From Anaplasma platys (lineage in GTDB: Bacteria > Pseudomonadota > Alphaproteobacteria > Rickettsiales > Anaplasmataceae), in assembly GCF_012790675.1 (NCBI RefSeq), contig NZ_CP046391.1:329579-393578 (forward strand): a stretch of DNA of 64,000 nt, given 5' to 3'. The translations under genes were made by a program, and so were the position numbers. This document shows positions 19,130 through 29,083 of the stretch, one piece after another; position 1 is the first letter of the stretch, and each line of letters begins with the position of its first letter. The notes beneath the pieces were generated by a model. The model searched no databases and was not told the origin of the DNA. It was given only the letters and a program-made list of their open reading frames with translations.

Positions 19130-19229
19130 TATTGCCGGAGGTGGTGGTTCTAGGCAGTTTATTTTCCGCAAGCTCCTAAAAGTTGAGGGGAATTTGTGAA
19201 TATATTTCTCTAATTTTGGGGTCGAGGGG

Positions 19230-19258
19230 TTGTAATTTGAAACTTTGGTGGTTATATC
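19230..19258 (+). promoter_or_regulatory. candidate promoter of dnaK
   Basis: TTGTAA (19230-19235), a 17-base spacer and TATATC (19253-19258), about 40 bases before the dnaK ATG. It looks like a sigma-70-type site; I do not see a clear heat-shock sigma-32 -10 (CCCCAT). Pattern only. Confidence 0.35.
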
Positions 19259-19298
19259 TACCGTGTCCGAGTTTTTATAGTTTCGTGTGGGGGTAATC

Positions 19299-21227
19299 AT
19301 GGCGGCTGAGCGTATTATAGGCATAGATCTAGGAACTACAAATTCCTGTGTTGCTGTTATGGAGGCAGGTACTGCGAAGGTAATTGAAAATAGCGAAGGT
19401 GCCAGAACTACCCCCTCGGTTGTGGCTTTTACTGATAGTGAGAGGCTGGTGGGGGAGCTAGCAAAGCGCCAGGCTAATATCAATGCTCAGAATACCATAT
19501 ATGCTAGTAAGAGAATTATAGGTCGCAGATATGATGACATGAGGGACGTGAAGTGTTCCTATGAGATCTTTCCTGCAAAGAATGGGGACGCTTGGATCAG
19601 AGCTAAGGGTGAGGGGTATTCCCCGGTTCAAATAGGAGCGTTTGTCCTGGAAAAGATCAAAGAAACTGCTGAACGTTATTTTGGCGCTCCAGTTAAGAAG
19701 GCGGTTATTACCGTTCCGGCATATTTCAACGATGCTCAGAGACAAGCTACAAAGGATGCAGGCACTATTGCCGGCTTAGATGTGGTTAGGATTATAAATG
19801 AGCCTACTGCAGCGGCGTTGGCCTATGGTTTGGATAAAGGTAGTGGACAGAAAACCATAGTCGTATATGACCTCGGTGGTGGTACGTTCGATGTGTCGGT
19901 CCTTGAGATAGCTGATGGGGTGTTCGAAGTTAAGGCAACTAACGGTGATACCAGGCTTGGTGGTGAGGACTTTGATAATGCCATTATGGAACACATGATG
20001 GAGACCTTCAAAAAGGAAACTGGTATAAGCTTGCAGAATGATCCAATGGCGGTGCAGCGCATCAAAGAAGCTGCGGAAAAAGCTAAGATAGAGCTTTCTA
20101 CAAGACTGGAAACGGACATAACTTTGCCTTTTATATCTAGTGATAGTACTGGTGCTAAACACCTGAGCTTGAAGCTGACTAGGGCTAAGTTTGAAAGTTT
20201 AGTTGATGAGCTTATCGAACGCACAATAGAGCCGTGCAAGAAGGCATTGAGTGATGCTGGAATAAAGGATGGTAGCAAGGTAGACGAAGTTGTACTCGTT
20301 GGTGGCATGACTCGTATGCCCAAGGTTGTGCAGAGGGTTAAGGATTTTTTTGGTAAAGAGCCCTGCAAGGGAGTAAATCCGGATGAGGTTGTGGCGGTGG
20401 GTGCCGCGATCCAGGGTGGTATCCTTACGGGCGATGTGCGCGACGTGCTGCTGTTGGACGTTGCGCCACTATCTCTTGGTATCGAAACTTTGGGAGGTGT
20501 ATTTACGCCACTTATTGAGCGCAATACCACAATTCCTACCAAGAAGTCTCAGGTGTTTTCAACTGCGGAGGATGGGCAAACCGCTGTTACCATTAAGGTC
20601 TTCCAGGGGGAGCGCAAGATGGCTGTTGATAACAAGTTGCTTGGGCAATTCAGCCTGGAAGGAATTCCGTCGGCGCCTCGGGGTATACCACAAATCGAAG
20701 TCACCTTTGATATTGATGCGAACGGTATAGTGCACGTTTCTGCGAAGGATAAAGCCTCCGGTAAGGAGCAAACTATCAAGATCCAGTCTTCTGGTGGGTT
20801 GAGTGACGAAGAAATACAGAAGATGGTCAAGGATGCCCAGGACAGAGCGGAAGAGGATGAGAAACGTAAGAAGCATGTGGAGCTCAAAAACAGTTCTGAG
20901 AGCTTGATTCACTCTGTGGAAAAGTCTCTTAAAGATTACGGTGATAAGGTGTCGGAATCTGACAAGTCTAGCATAGAAGGAGCAGTCAAGGATCTTAGAG
21001 AGTGTCTAGCAAGCGGTGATAGCGGCGTCGAAGGTATGCAGCAAAAATATGATGCTCTGATGAGTCTATCCATGAAGCTGGGTGAAGCCGCATATGCTAA
21101 TAAAGCTAGTGAAGGGGGAGCTTCTACTGAGGGTAGCGGAGCTGCTGACTCAGGCAATCCGGAAGAGCGTGTTGTGGACTCCGAGTATCAAGAGATCAAC
21201 AAGGATGAAGGGAAGAAAGATACTTAG
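19299..21227 (+). CDS. dnaK: molecular chaperone DnaK (Hsp70)
   Basis: 642 residues from the ATG at 19299, with GGGGG seven bases upstream. The nucleotide-binding domain begins [15 protein letters not shown] and includes [11 protein letters not shown] and V-G-G-M-T-R-M-P. The hydrophobic linker [13 protein letters not shown] leads into the substrate-binding domain, then a charged helical lid and a Gly/Ser/Glu tail. It folds and refolds proteins with DnaJ and GrpE, neither of which is adjacent. Complete and standard. Confidence 0.98.
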   Translation: MAAERIIGIDLGTTNSCVAVMEAGTAKVIENSEGARTTPSVVAFTDSERLVGELAKRQANINAQNTIYASKRIIGRRYDDMRDVKCSYEIFPAKNGDAWIRAKGEGYSPVQIGAFVLEKIKETAERYFGAPVKKAVITVPAYFNDAQRQATKDAGTIAGLDVVRIINEPTAAALAYGLDKGSGQKTIVVYDLGGGTFDVSVLEIADGVFEVKATNGDTRLGGEDFDNAIMEHMMETFKKETGISLQNDPMAVQRIKEAAEKAKIELSTRLETDITLPFISSDSTGAKHLSLKLTRAKFESLVDELIERTIEPCKKALSDAGIKDGSKVDEVVLVGGMTRMPKVVQRVKDFFGKEPCKGVNPDEVVAVGAAIQGGILTGDVRDVLLLDVAPLSLGIETLGGVFTPLIERNTTIPTKKSQVFSTAEDGQTAVTIKVFQGERKMAVDNKLLGQFSLEGIPSAPRGIPQIEVTFDIDANGIVHVSAKDKASGKEQTIKIQSSGGLSDEEIQKMVKDAQDRAEEDEKRKKHVELKNSSESLIHSVEKSLKDYGDKVSESDKSSIEGAVKDLRECLASGDSGVEGMQQKYDALMSLSMKLGEAAYANKASEGGASTEGSGAADSGNPEERVVDSEYQEINKDEGKKDT

Positions 21228-21443
21228 GGGTTGATAAACGCTGGGCTGTTTGGTACCATCCAGTAGGGGTCTGCGTTGTGCGTGTAGGTTGAAAGTGCCT
21301 CGAGCCCGATTTGTTCTTATAGGGGGCCGTCCCTGGTAATCCAGTTGGGGTTGCTACATGGCACCCACCTTGGCTTTAGTCTCAGGACACTAAGCAAAGT
21401 GTTACGGCAAAGGCGGATCCCTAGGCTCCTGGTTTGTGGGTGT

Positions 21444-21902
21444 ATGTCTGGGTCGAGAAATGGGTTTAGCGAAGAAGAAGTGCTTAATTTTCCCGCAGAG
21501 GCCCTGTTTTCTGTTGTTCTGGATGTTGAGCGTTACCCGGAGTTTCTTCCTTGGTGCAAAAGCGTAGTTGTCCTGAGCCGCAAGCAGGAATTCATGCTTG
21601 TGGAGCTAGTAGCGGGGTTTATGTCTCTGGAAGGGAAGTACACTTCCAGAGTCAGCTATTCTGCTCCCTCTGAAACAAAGCCCGGCTATATTCGCGCGAG
21701 GTCTGAAGATGGCGTGTTCAGGTCCTTAAACTGTGAGTGGCTCTTTACTCCTAGTGGTAATGGGGCTACCGTAGTGAAATTTGATGTCGGTTTTTCCTTC
21801 AAGAGCAGTGTGTTACAATTTGCCTTTGATATGGCTTCTACTGCCGTGAAATCGCATATTACAAGTGCATTCAGGAAGCGTGCTTACCAGTTGTTAGGTT
21901 GA
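21444..21902 (+). CDS. RatA/COQ10-family START-domain protein
   Basis: 152 residues from the ATG at 21444; the frame is open back to 21345 but the extra N-terminus is not family-like. F-P-A-E-A-L-F-S-V-V-L-D-V-E-R-Y-P-E-F-L-P-W-C is the typical COQ10/RatA opening, and the C-terminal helix (F-A-F-D-M-A-S-T-A-V) closes the lipid-binding groove. In mitochondria and alphaproteobacteria such proteins bind ubiquinone and support its synthesis or delivery. The name RatA comes from a proposed ribosome-association toxin in E. coli. Respiratory quinone handling is the likelier role here, given ispA and the ion-translocating genes nearby. Confidence 0.88.
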   Translation: MSGSRNGFSEEEVLNFPAEALFSVVLDVERYPEFLPWCKSVVVLSRKQEFMLVELVAGFMSLEGKYTSRVSYSAPSETKPGYIRARSEDGVFRSLNCEWLFTPSGNGATVVKFDVGFSFKSSVLQFAFDMASTAVKSHITSAFRKRAYQLLG

Positions 21903-22696
21903 TGTGCTTTGTGTAAAGCCGCATGCTGGAAAAACAGTGTGCAGGGTTTGGCCGTACTTGGTGGATGAAGTAAGTTCCCAGTAAGCTGCGCAAAATCAAT
22001 CGTGGTTGCGCTATTCTTAGTATAAGTGATGAGATGAAGCTGCGGTGCTGTTGTCTATTCACGGACAGCTATGCATTCTGCCGCAGGTTTCTCAGGAATG
22101 CCTGAGGCGTTTTGCATATGAAACAACATGGTTTTCCGATGGATCAACGTTCTAAAGCTCATAGCTTTTTCTGAGAGTCATCTTGCAGGTGTGAAATTCG
22201 CCATATCTAGGCTCCAGGCACAAGATATCATTCCTATTCTAATATTGGTAGTGGCGCTTCACATTTTTCTTCGCCTATTCCAGCGGGCTTTTTTCCTTTT
22301 AAAGATAGATATAACGTGGTTGGTAAGGCAATTTATAATTCCCTATGCGCCATATATATTCGTCGCAAATCATTTTCGTCGTTCTCAGACAGTGTTGTAT
22401 CTAAGTTGGCGTTGTGCTAGTGCGTCAAATTTATGAGCAACACTCCTTTTCACCGTGATATCAGCCTGTAATTTAGATCTGTTGCTGGGGTGCAGTTCCA
22501 CATGTTAAGATTTCAGGCGAAGTGCGGTAGGTACGTAGGATTATCTACGGTTACTATGGCCTGGCCATCCCCCCCCCTTCTCTCCAGGTTGGGTCCAATT
22601 GTCTAGGCATCATCACTGCACATATATTGACTTGTCCATGTGGACTCATGCAGGTATAAAGGTACAGTACTAGGCGTTGGAAAGGTATTTTTCCGC
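21903..22696. other. gene-poor stretch with a nine-C tract
   Basis: About 790 bases between the RatA gene and the MrpD-like gene. A hydrophobic frame at 22128-22436 has no ribosome binding site and no recognisable family. A run of nine C residues lies at 22569-22577, about 120 bases before the MrpD-like start. Confidence 0.5.
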
Positions 22697-24235
22697 ATGG
22701 GTTTGGAGTTATACAACGTGGTGTTTGAGGGGTTGTCCACGGTTCGTGGGCTGTTCTCACATCGCGATGGGGCATTTCTATTCGACTTAGATCATGTGTC
22801 GGCATTGGTGTGTGCGTGTTTCCTGGCGCTGTTGGGCATAGTCTTGGCGGCTAGGGGGAGTTTAAGAGAGGTATTTGCTGCTCTACTATATGCTGTTAGC
22901 GGTGTTGCCGCGTTATGTGCTTCCAGTCTTATGCAGGTTGTTGAGTTTTTCGAGGTTATGGCAATAGCTGCACTATTGCTCATAGCGTTTGGTGGCCGTG
23001 AGGGGGAGAATTCCCATGCTGTGTTGCATTATGCATGTGTGCACTTTTTATCGGGTGTTATGTTGCTGGTGGGTGCAATACAGTATTCATATCTGGGGAG
23101 CCTGGAAGGAGTGCCAAGGCTGCTATTTATGGGGGGATTGTTGATCAGCGCGTCGTCATTTCCATTGGCTGCATGGGTGCTCAGGGCATATTCCCAAGTG
23201 TCAGCGTTTGGGTTTATGGTTTTGCCATTATTCACCACCAAAGCGGCCTTGTTTATCCTATTGAGTATGTTTCACGGTGAGACTGTCATTTTGTATTTGG
23301 GAATGCTAACAGCAGTTTATGCGGTGGTATTTGCTGTTATTGAGGAGAATAGTAGGAATCTGGTGTCCTATGGTATAGTAGGGCAAATGGGTCTACTCTT
23401 AATGTCTGTAGGATGTGGGGTAGTACCGAAGTCAGTGCTGGTAGCTCAGCTGTCATTTGCGGTATTGTGCCAACTGTTGTTTATCCTGGTTACGGAGCAT
23501 AATATGCCGCGCAGTGAGCAATCTGGCAAAACGCCCTCCCGTATTCGTTTGGCGTCTGTTGAGATGTTGGGGCTCGTGGTAGCATTGTTAAATATGGCTA
23601 GCTTCCCGGGAACGGTGAGTTTTGCGTCTAGTCAACTCGCGGGTTACCATTCCAGCATAGAGGATTTTAGCTACGCCGTTTACCAGTATACCCATCCGGT
23701 GCTGGTGCTTGGGCTGTTTATGTGTGTGGGATTGAAATTTTTGAGTATCGCCAGCGCAAGAAAGGAATCTACTGGGGCTTTGGGTGCCGGGAATTTGTGC
23801 TCCAAAACAGCAATAGTGCTTCTGTCAATTATTGTGGTGCTATTAGGAATATTTTACGGTCAGGGAATGGTTTTGCCCGATCATAAATTGACATATACGC
23901 TAAATAATGTGGTGACAAGGGTAGCGGTTATTGCTGCTTCAATAGCGTGCTTTGTTTTGTTTAGGCGTTTATTCCAGGGTAGATACCAGTCTGCCGCGGG
24001 GGAGGGATGGTTATACATCGGGTTCTTCAAGCTGGTGAACAAGGCTAAGAATTTTGCGTCATTCGCGCGTGAAACAGTAGACGGATACAATCTTAACGGA
24101 GATATGTTTGGCGTTGAGCTTGGGGAACAAGACGCGGTTTTGAGTTCAAGAGAGCCTACAGGCCTGATTAGTTCGGTGTTACTTTTTGTGATGTTGTGTA
24201 TTTGTGTTGGTATGGGCTTATGTTTGACTCTTTAA
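22697..24235 (+). CDS. mnhD: Mrp/Mnh-type antiporter subunit D-like (NuoM/NuoN family)
   Basis: 512 residues from the ATG at 22697 (GGAAAGG eleven bases upstream); a GTG at 22640 would add 19 residues. About fourteen hydrophobic segments of the proton-channel antiporter family. The glutamate of helix 5 is in E-F-F-E-V-M-A-I-A and the helix 7 lysine in F-T-T-K-A-A-L-F-I-L. The usual H-A-P-A-P before it reads Y-S-Q-V-S, so the protein is divergent. It lies 5.5 kb from the other Mrp genes, separated by rng/rne, dnaK and the RatA gene. Its stop overlaps ffh by 16 bases. It could also be a stand-alone antiporter-like protein. Confidence 0.8.
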   Translation: MGLELYNVVFEGLSTVRGLFSHRDGAFLFDLDHVSALVCACFLALLGIVLAARGSLREVFAALLYAVSGVAALCASSLMQVVEFFEVMAIAALLLIAFGGREGENSHAVLHYACVHFLSGVMLLVGAIQYSYLGSLEGVPRLLFMGGLLISASSFPLAAWVLRAYSQVSAFGFMVLPLFTTKAALFILLSMFHGETVILYLGMLTAVYAVVFAVIEENSRNLVSYGIVGQMGLLLMSVGCGVVPKSVLVAQLSFAVLCQLLFILVTEHNMPRSEQSGKTPSRIRLASVEMLGLVVALLNMASFPGTVSFASSQLAGYHSSIEDFSYAVYQYTHPVLVLGLFMCVGLKFLSIASARKESTGALGAGNLCSKTAIVLLSIIVVLLGIFYGQGMVLPDHKLTYTLNNVVTRVAVIAASIACFVLFRRLFQGRYQSAAGEGWLYIGFFKLVNKAKNFASFARETVDGYNLNGDMFGVELGEQDAVLSSREPTGLISSVLLFVMLCICVGMGLCLTL

Positions 24236-25569
24236 CTAAAGGGCTATCTTCTGCGTTGCAAAAATTAAGCGGCAAGCGTGAAATATCCAGTAAGGACTTT
24301 GATCTTGTTATGGAGGACATAACGCAAGCGCTGTTGGACGCTGACGTTAACCTAAATGTTGTAGATGAATTCATGGACAACGTTAGGGGAAAGATAGTTG
24401 GGGGAGGCGTCGTCAAGGGAGTTTCCTCTGGCCAGATGATAATAAAGCGCATAGAAGAGTGCCTTATTGAGGTTTTGGGCAATGAAAAAAGTGCGCTTAA
24501 CCTTACGGGTAAGGTGCCAGCCATAATAATGATGGTTGGTCTTCAAGGTGTGGGAAAGACCACTAACACGGTAAAAGTAGCTCTCAAGCTTAAGAAGAGC
24601 GGTAAATCGCCGTTGGTTGCATCATTAGACATATATAGGCCTGCTGCGCAGGAGCAGTTACAGGTTTTGGCTGATAAAGTTGCGATTAGCAACCTACCTA
24701 TAGTTACCGGAGAAAAACCACTTGATATTGCAAAACGGGCACTTGCGGAGGCTAAGAAGGGTAATCATGATGTTTTACTGTTAGATACTGCCGGTAGACT
24801 GCATATAGACCAAGAGATGATCGATGAGCTCAAGGTTATAAAAGAGGAGATGTCACCTGCAGAGACTATCTTGGTTGTTGACTCTTTGATGGGACAAGAT
24901 GCCGTTGTTGTTGTACGCAAGTTTAACGAGGAGCTAGAGCTAACTGGAACTATATTTACGCGTGCAGACGGTGATTCTAGGGGTGGCGCCATATTGTCTA
25001 TGAAAATGGTCGCTGGATGCCCGATAAAGTTTATGTCTACCGGGGAAAAGCCTGAGGATCTTGATGATTTTTATCCTGACAGAGTAGCCCGTAGGATTCT
25101 CAACATGGGAGATGTTGCGTCATTAGTGGAGAAGGCAGTTGAGGCAGTTGGCCAGGAAACGATAGATGATCTGCAATCCAAGGCTAAAAAGGGGAAATTC
25201 GATCTGGATGACCTAGTTATTCAGCTGAAAGCGCTTAACAAAATGGGCGGCATTGCCAATATCATGAAGTTTATTCCCGCTTTTGGGCATGACGTAAAGC
25301 GCAAGGTTGCGGGCATTGCTGATGATAGCAAGGTGGACATGTACATAGCCATAATAAATTCCATGACCAAAAGAGAGAGAGCAAACCCTGACATCCTCAA
25401 TGGTGCGCGAAAAACCAGGATCGCCAAGGGTGCGGGGGTAAAGGTAGATGTTGTGAATGCGTTGCTTAAGCAGTACAATCAAATGAAGGCCATGATAGGC
25501 AAGTTTAGTCAGATGAAGATGGATAAGATGGCGGAGTCTGACATAATGAAATTGCTGAAACACAAGTAG
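24220..25569 (+). CDS. ffh: signal recognition particle protein Ffh (SRP54)
   Basis: 449 residues from the ATG at 24220, inside the end of the MrpD-like gene. It binds signal sequences and 4.5S RNA and delivers ribosomes to FtsY. N domain (1-~85), then the GTPase domain with G-L-Q-G-V-G-K-T-T, D-I-Y-R-P-A-A-Q-E-Q-L, D-T-A-G-R and T-R-A-D-G-D. The methionine-rich M domain includes K-M-G-G-I-A-N-I-M-K-F-I-P and the RNA-binding G-A-R-K-T-R-I-A-K-G-A-G. No 4.5S RNA gene was recognised in the window. era follows 111 bases on. Confidence 0.97.
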   Translation: MFDSLTKGLSSALQKLSGKREISSKDFDLVMEDITQALLDADVNLNVVDEFMDNVRGKIVGGGVVKGVSSGQMIIKRIEECLIEVLGNEKSALNLTGKVPAIIMMVGLQGVGKTTNTVKVALKLKKSGKSPLVASLDIYRPAAQEQLQVLADKVAISNLPIVTGEKPLDIAKRALAEAKKGNHDVLLLDTAGRLHIDQEMIDELKVIKEEMSPAETILVVDSLMGQDAVVVVRKFNEELELTGTIFTRADGDSRGGAILSMKMVAGCPIKFMSTGEKPEDLDDFYPDRVARRILNMGDVASLVEKAVEAVGQETIDDLQSKAKKGKFDLDDLVIQLKALNKMGGIANIMKFIPAFGHDVKRKVAGIADDSKVDMYIAIINSMTKRERANPDILNGARKTRIAKGAGVKVDVVNALLKQYNQMKAMIGKFSQMKMDKMAESDIMKLLKHK

Positions 25570-25680
25570 GATCTTTGGGTTTCGGTTGTGTTGTAAATTT
25601 TTATAGGCGGGCCGCGGAATTGTTGCTTTGCCAGCTGGGTCGTGGTCGTAGTTTTTCTAGATTTTTGCAGGTAATTTTGT

Positions 25681-26565
25681 ATGGAAGCTGAGGGGACTAA
25701 GTGCTCTCTGGTGGCGGTTGTTGGAATGACTAATGCTGGCAAGTCCACTTTGATTAATAGGTTGGTTGGGTTTAAGGCTTCTATAGTTACCAATAAAGTG
25801 CATACTACCAGGGTACGGATGAACGCAGTGCTAAATAGCGACAGTGTGCAGTTGATTTTTACTGACACCCCGGGGATTTTTTCTCCTAAGACCAGGCTTG
25901 AGAAGTTCATCGTAAAAAATGCTTGGATGTCGATAAAAGGTGCGGACGTTGTGGCGTTGGTTGTGGACTCTAGTCATGGTTTGTGCAGTCATATTTATAA
26001 GATTGTTAGTAGGATAAAACACTCTAAGCTGCCTTCTGTGGCTATTATTAACAAAACTGACCTTTTAAAAGATGATGATGTGAGCGCCATGGAAGGTGAG
26101 CTTAGGTCTTTACATGGGTTTGATAAAATTTTTCATGTATCGTCCCTATATGGCCAAGGAGTGCAGGATCTAGTTGATCACTTAGTGGAGACTGCGTGCG
26201 ATAGCCCCTGGCTTTATCCAGAAGAATGTAGAACTGATGCTTCGCTGGAATTTTTTGCTGCCGAGATCACTCGTGAGAAGCTGTTTATGGCGCTGCGTCA
26301 AGAGCTACCGTATTCGCTGTCCGTAGTTACTGAGCAAGTTGTTGACAAGGGCAAGAGTATGATCATAAAGCAAGTTATCTACGTGATAAAAGAAAGCCAA
26401 AAGGCCATTGTTGTTGGGAAAGACGCGGCTCTTGTTAAGAGTGTTTGTACAGAGGCAAGGGAAGAGCTGAAGCAGATTCTTGATAAAAAGGTGCATCTGT
26501 ATTTATTTGTAAAGGTGAGAAAGTTGTGGCAAGACCACCTGGAAGAATGTGTGGGATGTGCGTAA
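25681..26565 (+). CDS. era: GTPase Era
   Basis: 294 residues. The GTPase domain shows G-M-T-N-A-G-K-S-T-L (G1), T-T-R-V-R (G2 region), D-T-P-G (G3), N-K-T-D (G4). The C-terminal KH-type RNA-binding domain ends V-H-L-Y-L-F-V-K-V-R-K-L-W. Era binds the 3' end of 16S rRNA and assists 30S assembly, in the same process as KsgA and RuvX elsewhere in this window. It is followed by a short gap and the exonuclease gene. Confidence 0.96.
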   Translation: MEAEGTKCSLVAVVGMTNAGKSTLINRLVGFKASIVTNKVHTTRVRMNAVLNSDSVQLIFTDTPGIFSPKTRLEKFIVKNAWMSIKGADVVALVVDSSHGLCSHIYKIVSRIKHSKLPSVAIINKTDLLKDDDVSAMEGELRSLHGFDKIFHVSSLYGQGVQDLVDHLVETACDSPWLYPEECRTDASLEFFAAEITREKLFMALRQELPYSLSVVTEQVVDKGKSMIIKQVIYVIKESQKAIVVGKDAALVKSVCTEAREELKQILDKKVHLYLFVKVRKLWQDHLEECVGCA

Positions 26566-26640
26566 AGCATATAGCTTTGTCGGATAACTCTTTCTTTTGC
26601 GCATAACTTTAGTAAGATCTGCAGAAATGAGGTGTAGATA

Positions 26641-27477
26641 ATGCTGGATTCCTTGTTGGTATTCGACATAGAGACAATACCGGATACCGATAGCTGTAAT
26701 AATTTGTTGGGTAAGGAAATTGGGGCCGATGACGATGTTGCAGCCAAGCGGGAAGCAATGGTCAACTACCACCTAGAAATTACCAATGGGCAGAATCCTT
26801 TTTTAAGACAACCTTTCCACCGGGTGGTGGCAATTAGCTTTTTGCGGGCAGATATAAAGAGAGAAGGGAGCCATGAGAGTTTTATTTTGCGTGAAGTCCG
26901 TTCTGGAAGCAGTGGTTTAACTTCGGAAAAGGAGCTAATCAAGGGTTTTTTTGGTTACGTTGCCGCTGTGAAGCCTCGTATTGTTACCTTTAATGGGCGA
27001 ACTTTTGACTTTCCGGTGCTGAAGTACAGGGCGATGGTTCATGGGGTGCAAGCTGAGTACTTATATAGGTCTGGGGACAAGTGGAGTAACTATTTTCAGA
27101 GGTACAGTGTGGATTGGCATTGTGACCTGCTTGACTACCTCTCAGATTTTGGAACATCTGCGAGGGTAAAAATGCACGAGGTGTGCTCTGTCTTAGGGTT
27201 TCCTGGTAAGACTGGTACAGACGGATCAGATGTAATGGGATTATACGATAAGGGCGAATTAGATAGCATAAGGGATTACTGCGAAACCGATGTGATAAAT
27301 ACCTATTTGATTTATTTGAGACTAATGCAGCATCAGGGCAGACTTACTACTAATAACTATAACTCCTGTATAGAAGGGGTTTTAGAGTACTTGAAAGCAA
27401 GTGGCAAAGAACACTTTGCAGATTTTGTGACAGACTGGGGAGTGGCGAACAAGGGGCAGTTTTACCTGGTACCCTAG
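26641..27477 (+). CDS. PolB-like 3'-5' exonuclease
   Basis: 278 residues, start with GAGGTG upstream. It belongs to the predicted 3'-5' exonucleases resembling the proofreading domain of family B polymerases. Motif ExoI is L-L-V-F-D-I-E-T-I-P, ExoII F-N-G-R-T-F-D-F-P-V-L, and ExoIII centres on Y-C-E-T-D-V-I-N-T-Y-L. These Asp/Glu residues form the two-metal site. There is no polymerase domain. The role, perhaps DNA repair, is not established for this family, so only the nuclease fold is firm. Confidence 0.85.
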   Translation: MLDSLLVFDIETIPDTDSCNNLLGKEIGADDDVAAKREAMVNYHLEITNGQNPFLRQPFHRVVAISFLRADIKREGSHESFILREVRSGSSGLTSEKELIKGFFGYVAAVKPRIVTFNGRTFDFPVLKYRAMVHGVQAEYLYRSGDKWSNYFQRYSVDWHCDLLDYLSDFGTSARVKMHEVCSVLGFPGKTGTDGSDVMGLYDKGELDSIRDYCETDVINTYLIYLRLMQHQGRLTTNNYNSCIEGVLEYLKASGKEHFADFVTDWGVANKGQFYLVP

Positions 27478-28316
27478 TCTAGATCAAGGCTTCCAGGCCA
27501 CATTTGTACTCTGATAATCGTGCAGGGAGCTGGTATGTTTGACAACACTAACTATAAGGTAGGCGGCATGTTGCGGGGTTTTCTCTGGTGCTGTTCCATT
27601 GGACAAATCTTAGCGTGTAGCCTTATTCTAGAATAATTATGTTATGAACTTATGCGGTAAAATCCCTTGTTTATGTTGCCTTAGGCATGTGCATTGTAGC
27701 AGCTAGGACTCACGGTTTTACCGGTAACGTTGCTGCAAGAGCTGAGATTTGCCTAGAAGTGTGGTAAGAATAAGCGTTGAGTTACTGTGCATGAAATTGC
27801 GCTCCAGATGGTATCGACTCTTAGTAACTTTTAAAAGTATTGAACTTAACTTGCTCTGTTGTCTTAAACGGGGGATATTAGATATAGTAACCATTTGTCT
27901 AGTGGAGATACTGGGAGTTACGTGTTGCACCTGTCATCTATGTAGCAGAATATGCCCTTTGAAAGGCTGCTTCACTAGCGCATGTGTATGCTTGATAATC
28001 TGGAGTTAATAATCAGTAGGGTACAATCGTGACTCGCGTACCGCGGTGCTTTGCGCGAGATGGTAGGCAAAAGGTGCCCCAGGCTTTGTTTGCAGTTTTG
28101 AGGGTACACTGCTTCTTGTACGGGAGGCTTTCTGGGCGTTCAATGTCCGATAAACTCTGACTTCGTTGTAAGATTCCAGTAGAATAAAAGAGCGTGTTTT
28201 TGTAAGCGCAATACGCGCTCAATGGAGTGTATTAGTTTCTCCCGTAGATTTTCCATTTAGGTTTGCACTGCCTGATCGTTGGGTGGTATTGTAAGTAGGC
28301 CCAGGAGGTATTTTCA
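27478..28316. other. gene-poor stretch with local inverted repeats
   Basis: About 840 bases. No convincing protein frame. Toward its end, CTCGCG (28033-28038) can pair with CGCGAG (28054-28059), and GAGCG (28190-28194) with CGCTC (28216-28220), so part of it may be structured RNA. It does not contain the RNase P, tmRNA or 4.5S RNA core sequences that I know. Confidence 0.4.
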
Positions 28317-28814
28317 ATGAAGTCAGCTAAGTATATCGTCTTTTGGCTTGGGCTCACCGTGAGCGTAGCCTTGCTGTATGATGTCAAACAGAAAATACAC
28401 CAAAAAGTGGGGGCAACTGCTGCCAGCGTCTTATCGCCTGTTTATGGTGTGGGGGCGTCTTTTCGCAAGTCCAGCGATGGACACTTTTACATACATGCAT
28501 CAATAAACGGAGAGAATATCAGATTTTTAGTAGATACAGGGGCTACAGACGTCGTTCTTTCTGCAAGTGATGCCCATAAGATAGGAGCCCACATGCGCGC
28601 TCCTCAAAGATCTAAAACTTACCACACGGCGAACGGGGCTATAGAGGCTTCTTACTTTGTTATCCCTGAAGTTAGAATAGGGAATTTGGTCGCAAGGAAC
28701 GTAGGTGCGAGTATCAGTTCTTCCCAGATGGAGACTTCGTTATTGGGAATGAGCTTCCTACAAAACTTTCAGTTTATAATGAAAAAGAATGAGCTGGTTT
28801 TATACCAAAATTAG
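28317..28814 (+). CDS. retropepsin-like aspartic protease, membrane-anchored
   Basis: 165 residues; CAGGAGG sits nine bases before the ATG. Residues ~6-24 form a membrane anchor. The protease core has the active-site motif F-L-V-D-T-G-A-T-D-V-V-L-S (catalytic Asp ~79) and a closing L-L-G-M-S-F-L-Q-N-F. This is the single-domain clan AA type (TIGR02281-like) that works as a dimer, one Asp per subunit. The active site faces the periplasm if the anchor orients normally. A related Rickettsia enzyme (APRc) has been proposed to process surface proteins; the same role here is only inferred. Single gene. Confidence 0.88.
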   Translation: MKSAKYIVFWLGLTVSVALLYDVKQKIHQKVGATAASVLSPVYGVGASFRKSSDGHFYIHASINGENIRFLVDTGATDVVLSASDAHKIGAHMRAPQRSKTYHTANGAIEASYFVIPEVRIGNLVARNVGASISSSQMETSLLGMSFLQNFQFIMKKNELVLYQN

Positions 28815-29083
28815 CCCACTTTGTAATTAGTCATACAGTTCAACGTTTGACATTACTTGCTATTGGGCAGTATTTCTTGCTTTCGCTAAGTAGCAACACG
28901 CTACCTGCTCGATCATTTTTCTCAAATTGTCCAAAACTATTACGCCCTTGTTGTGCTACCCTCGGGTGACATAGCATAAAAGAAGGCCTGAAGGGCGGAA
29001 CTTTTCTCAGTAAACGGCTATTTAAACAAAGTTTTATAGTATGCTTTGAAGAAAAGTTTTTCTGCTGTGTGTAGGTCTTTTTA

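Noticed and set aside
22128-22436. Hydrophobic 102-codon frame
   Set aside because: No ribosome binding site, no recognisable family; composition alone is not enough.
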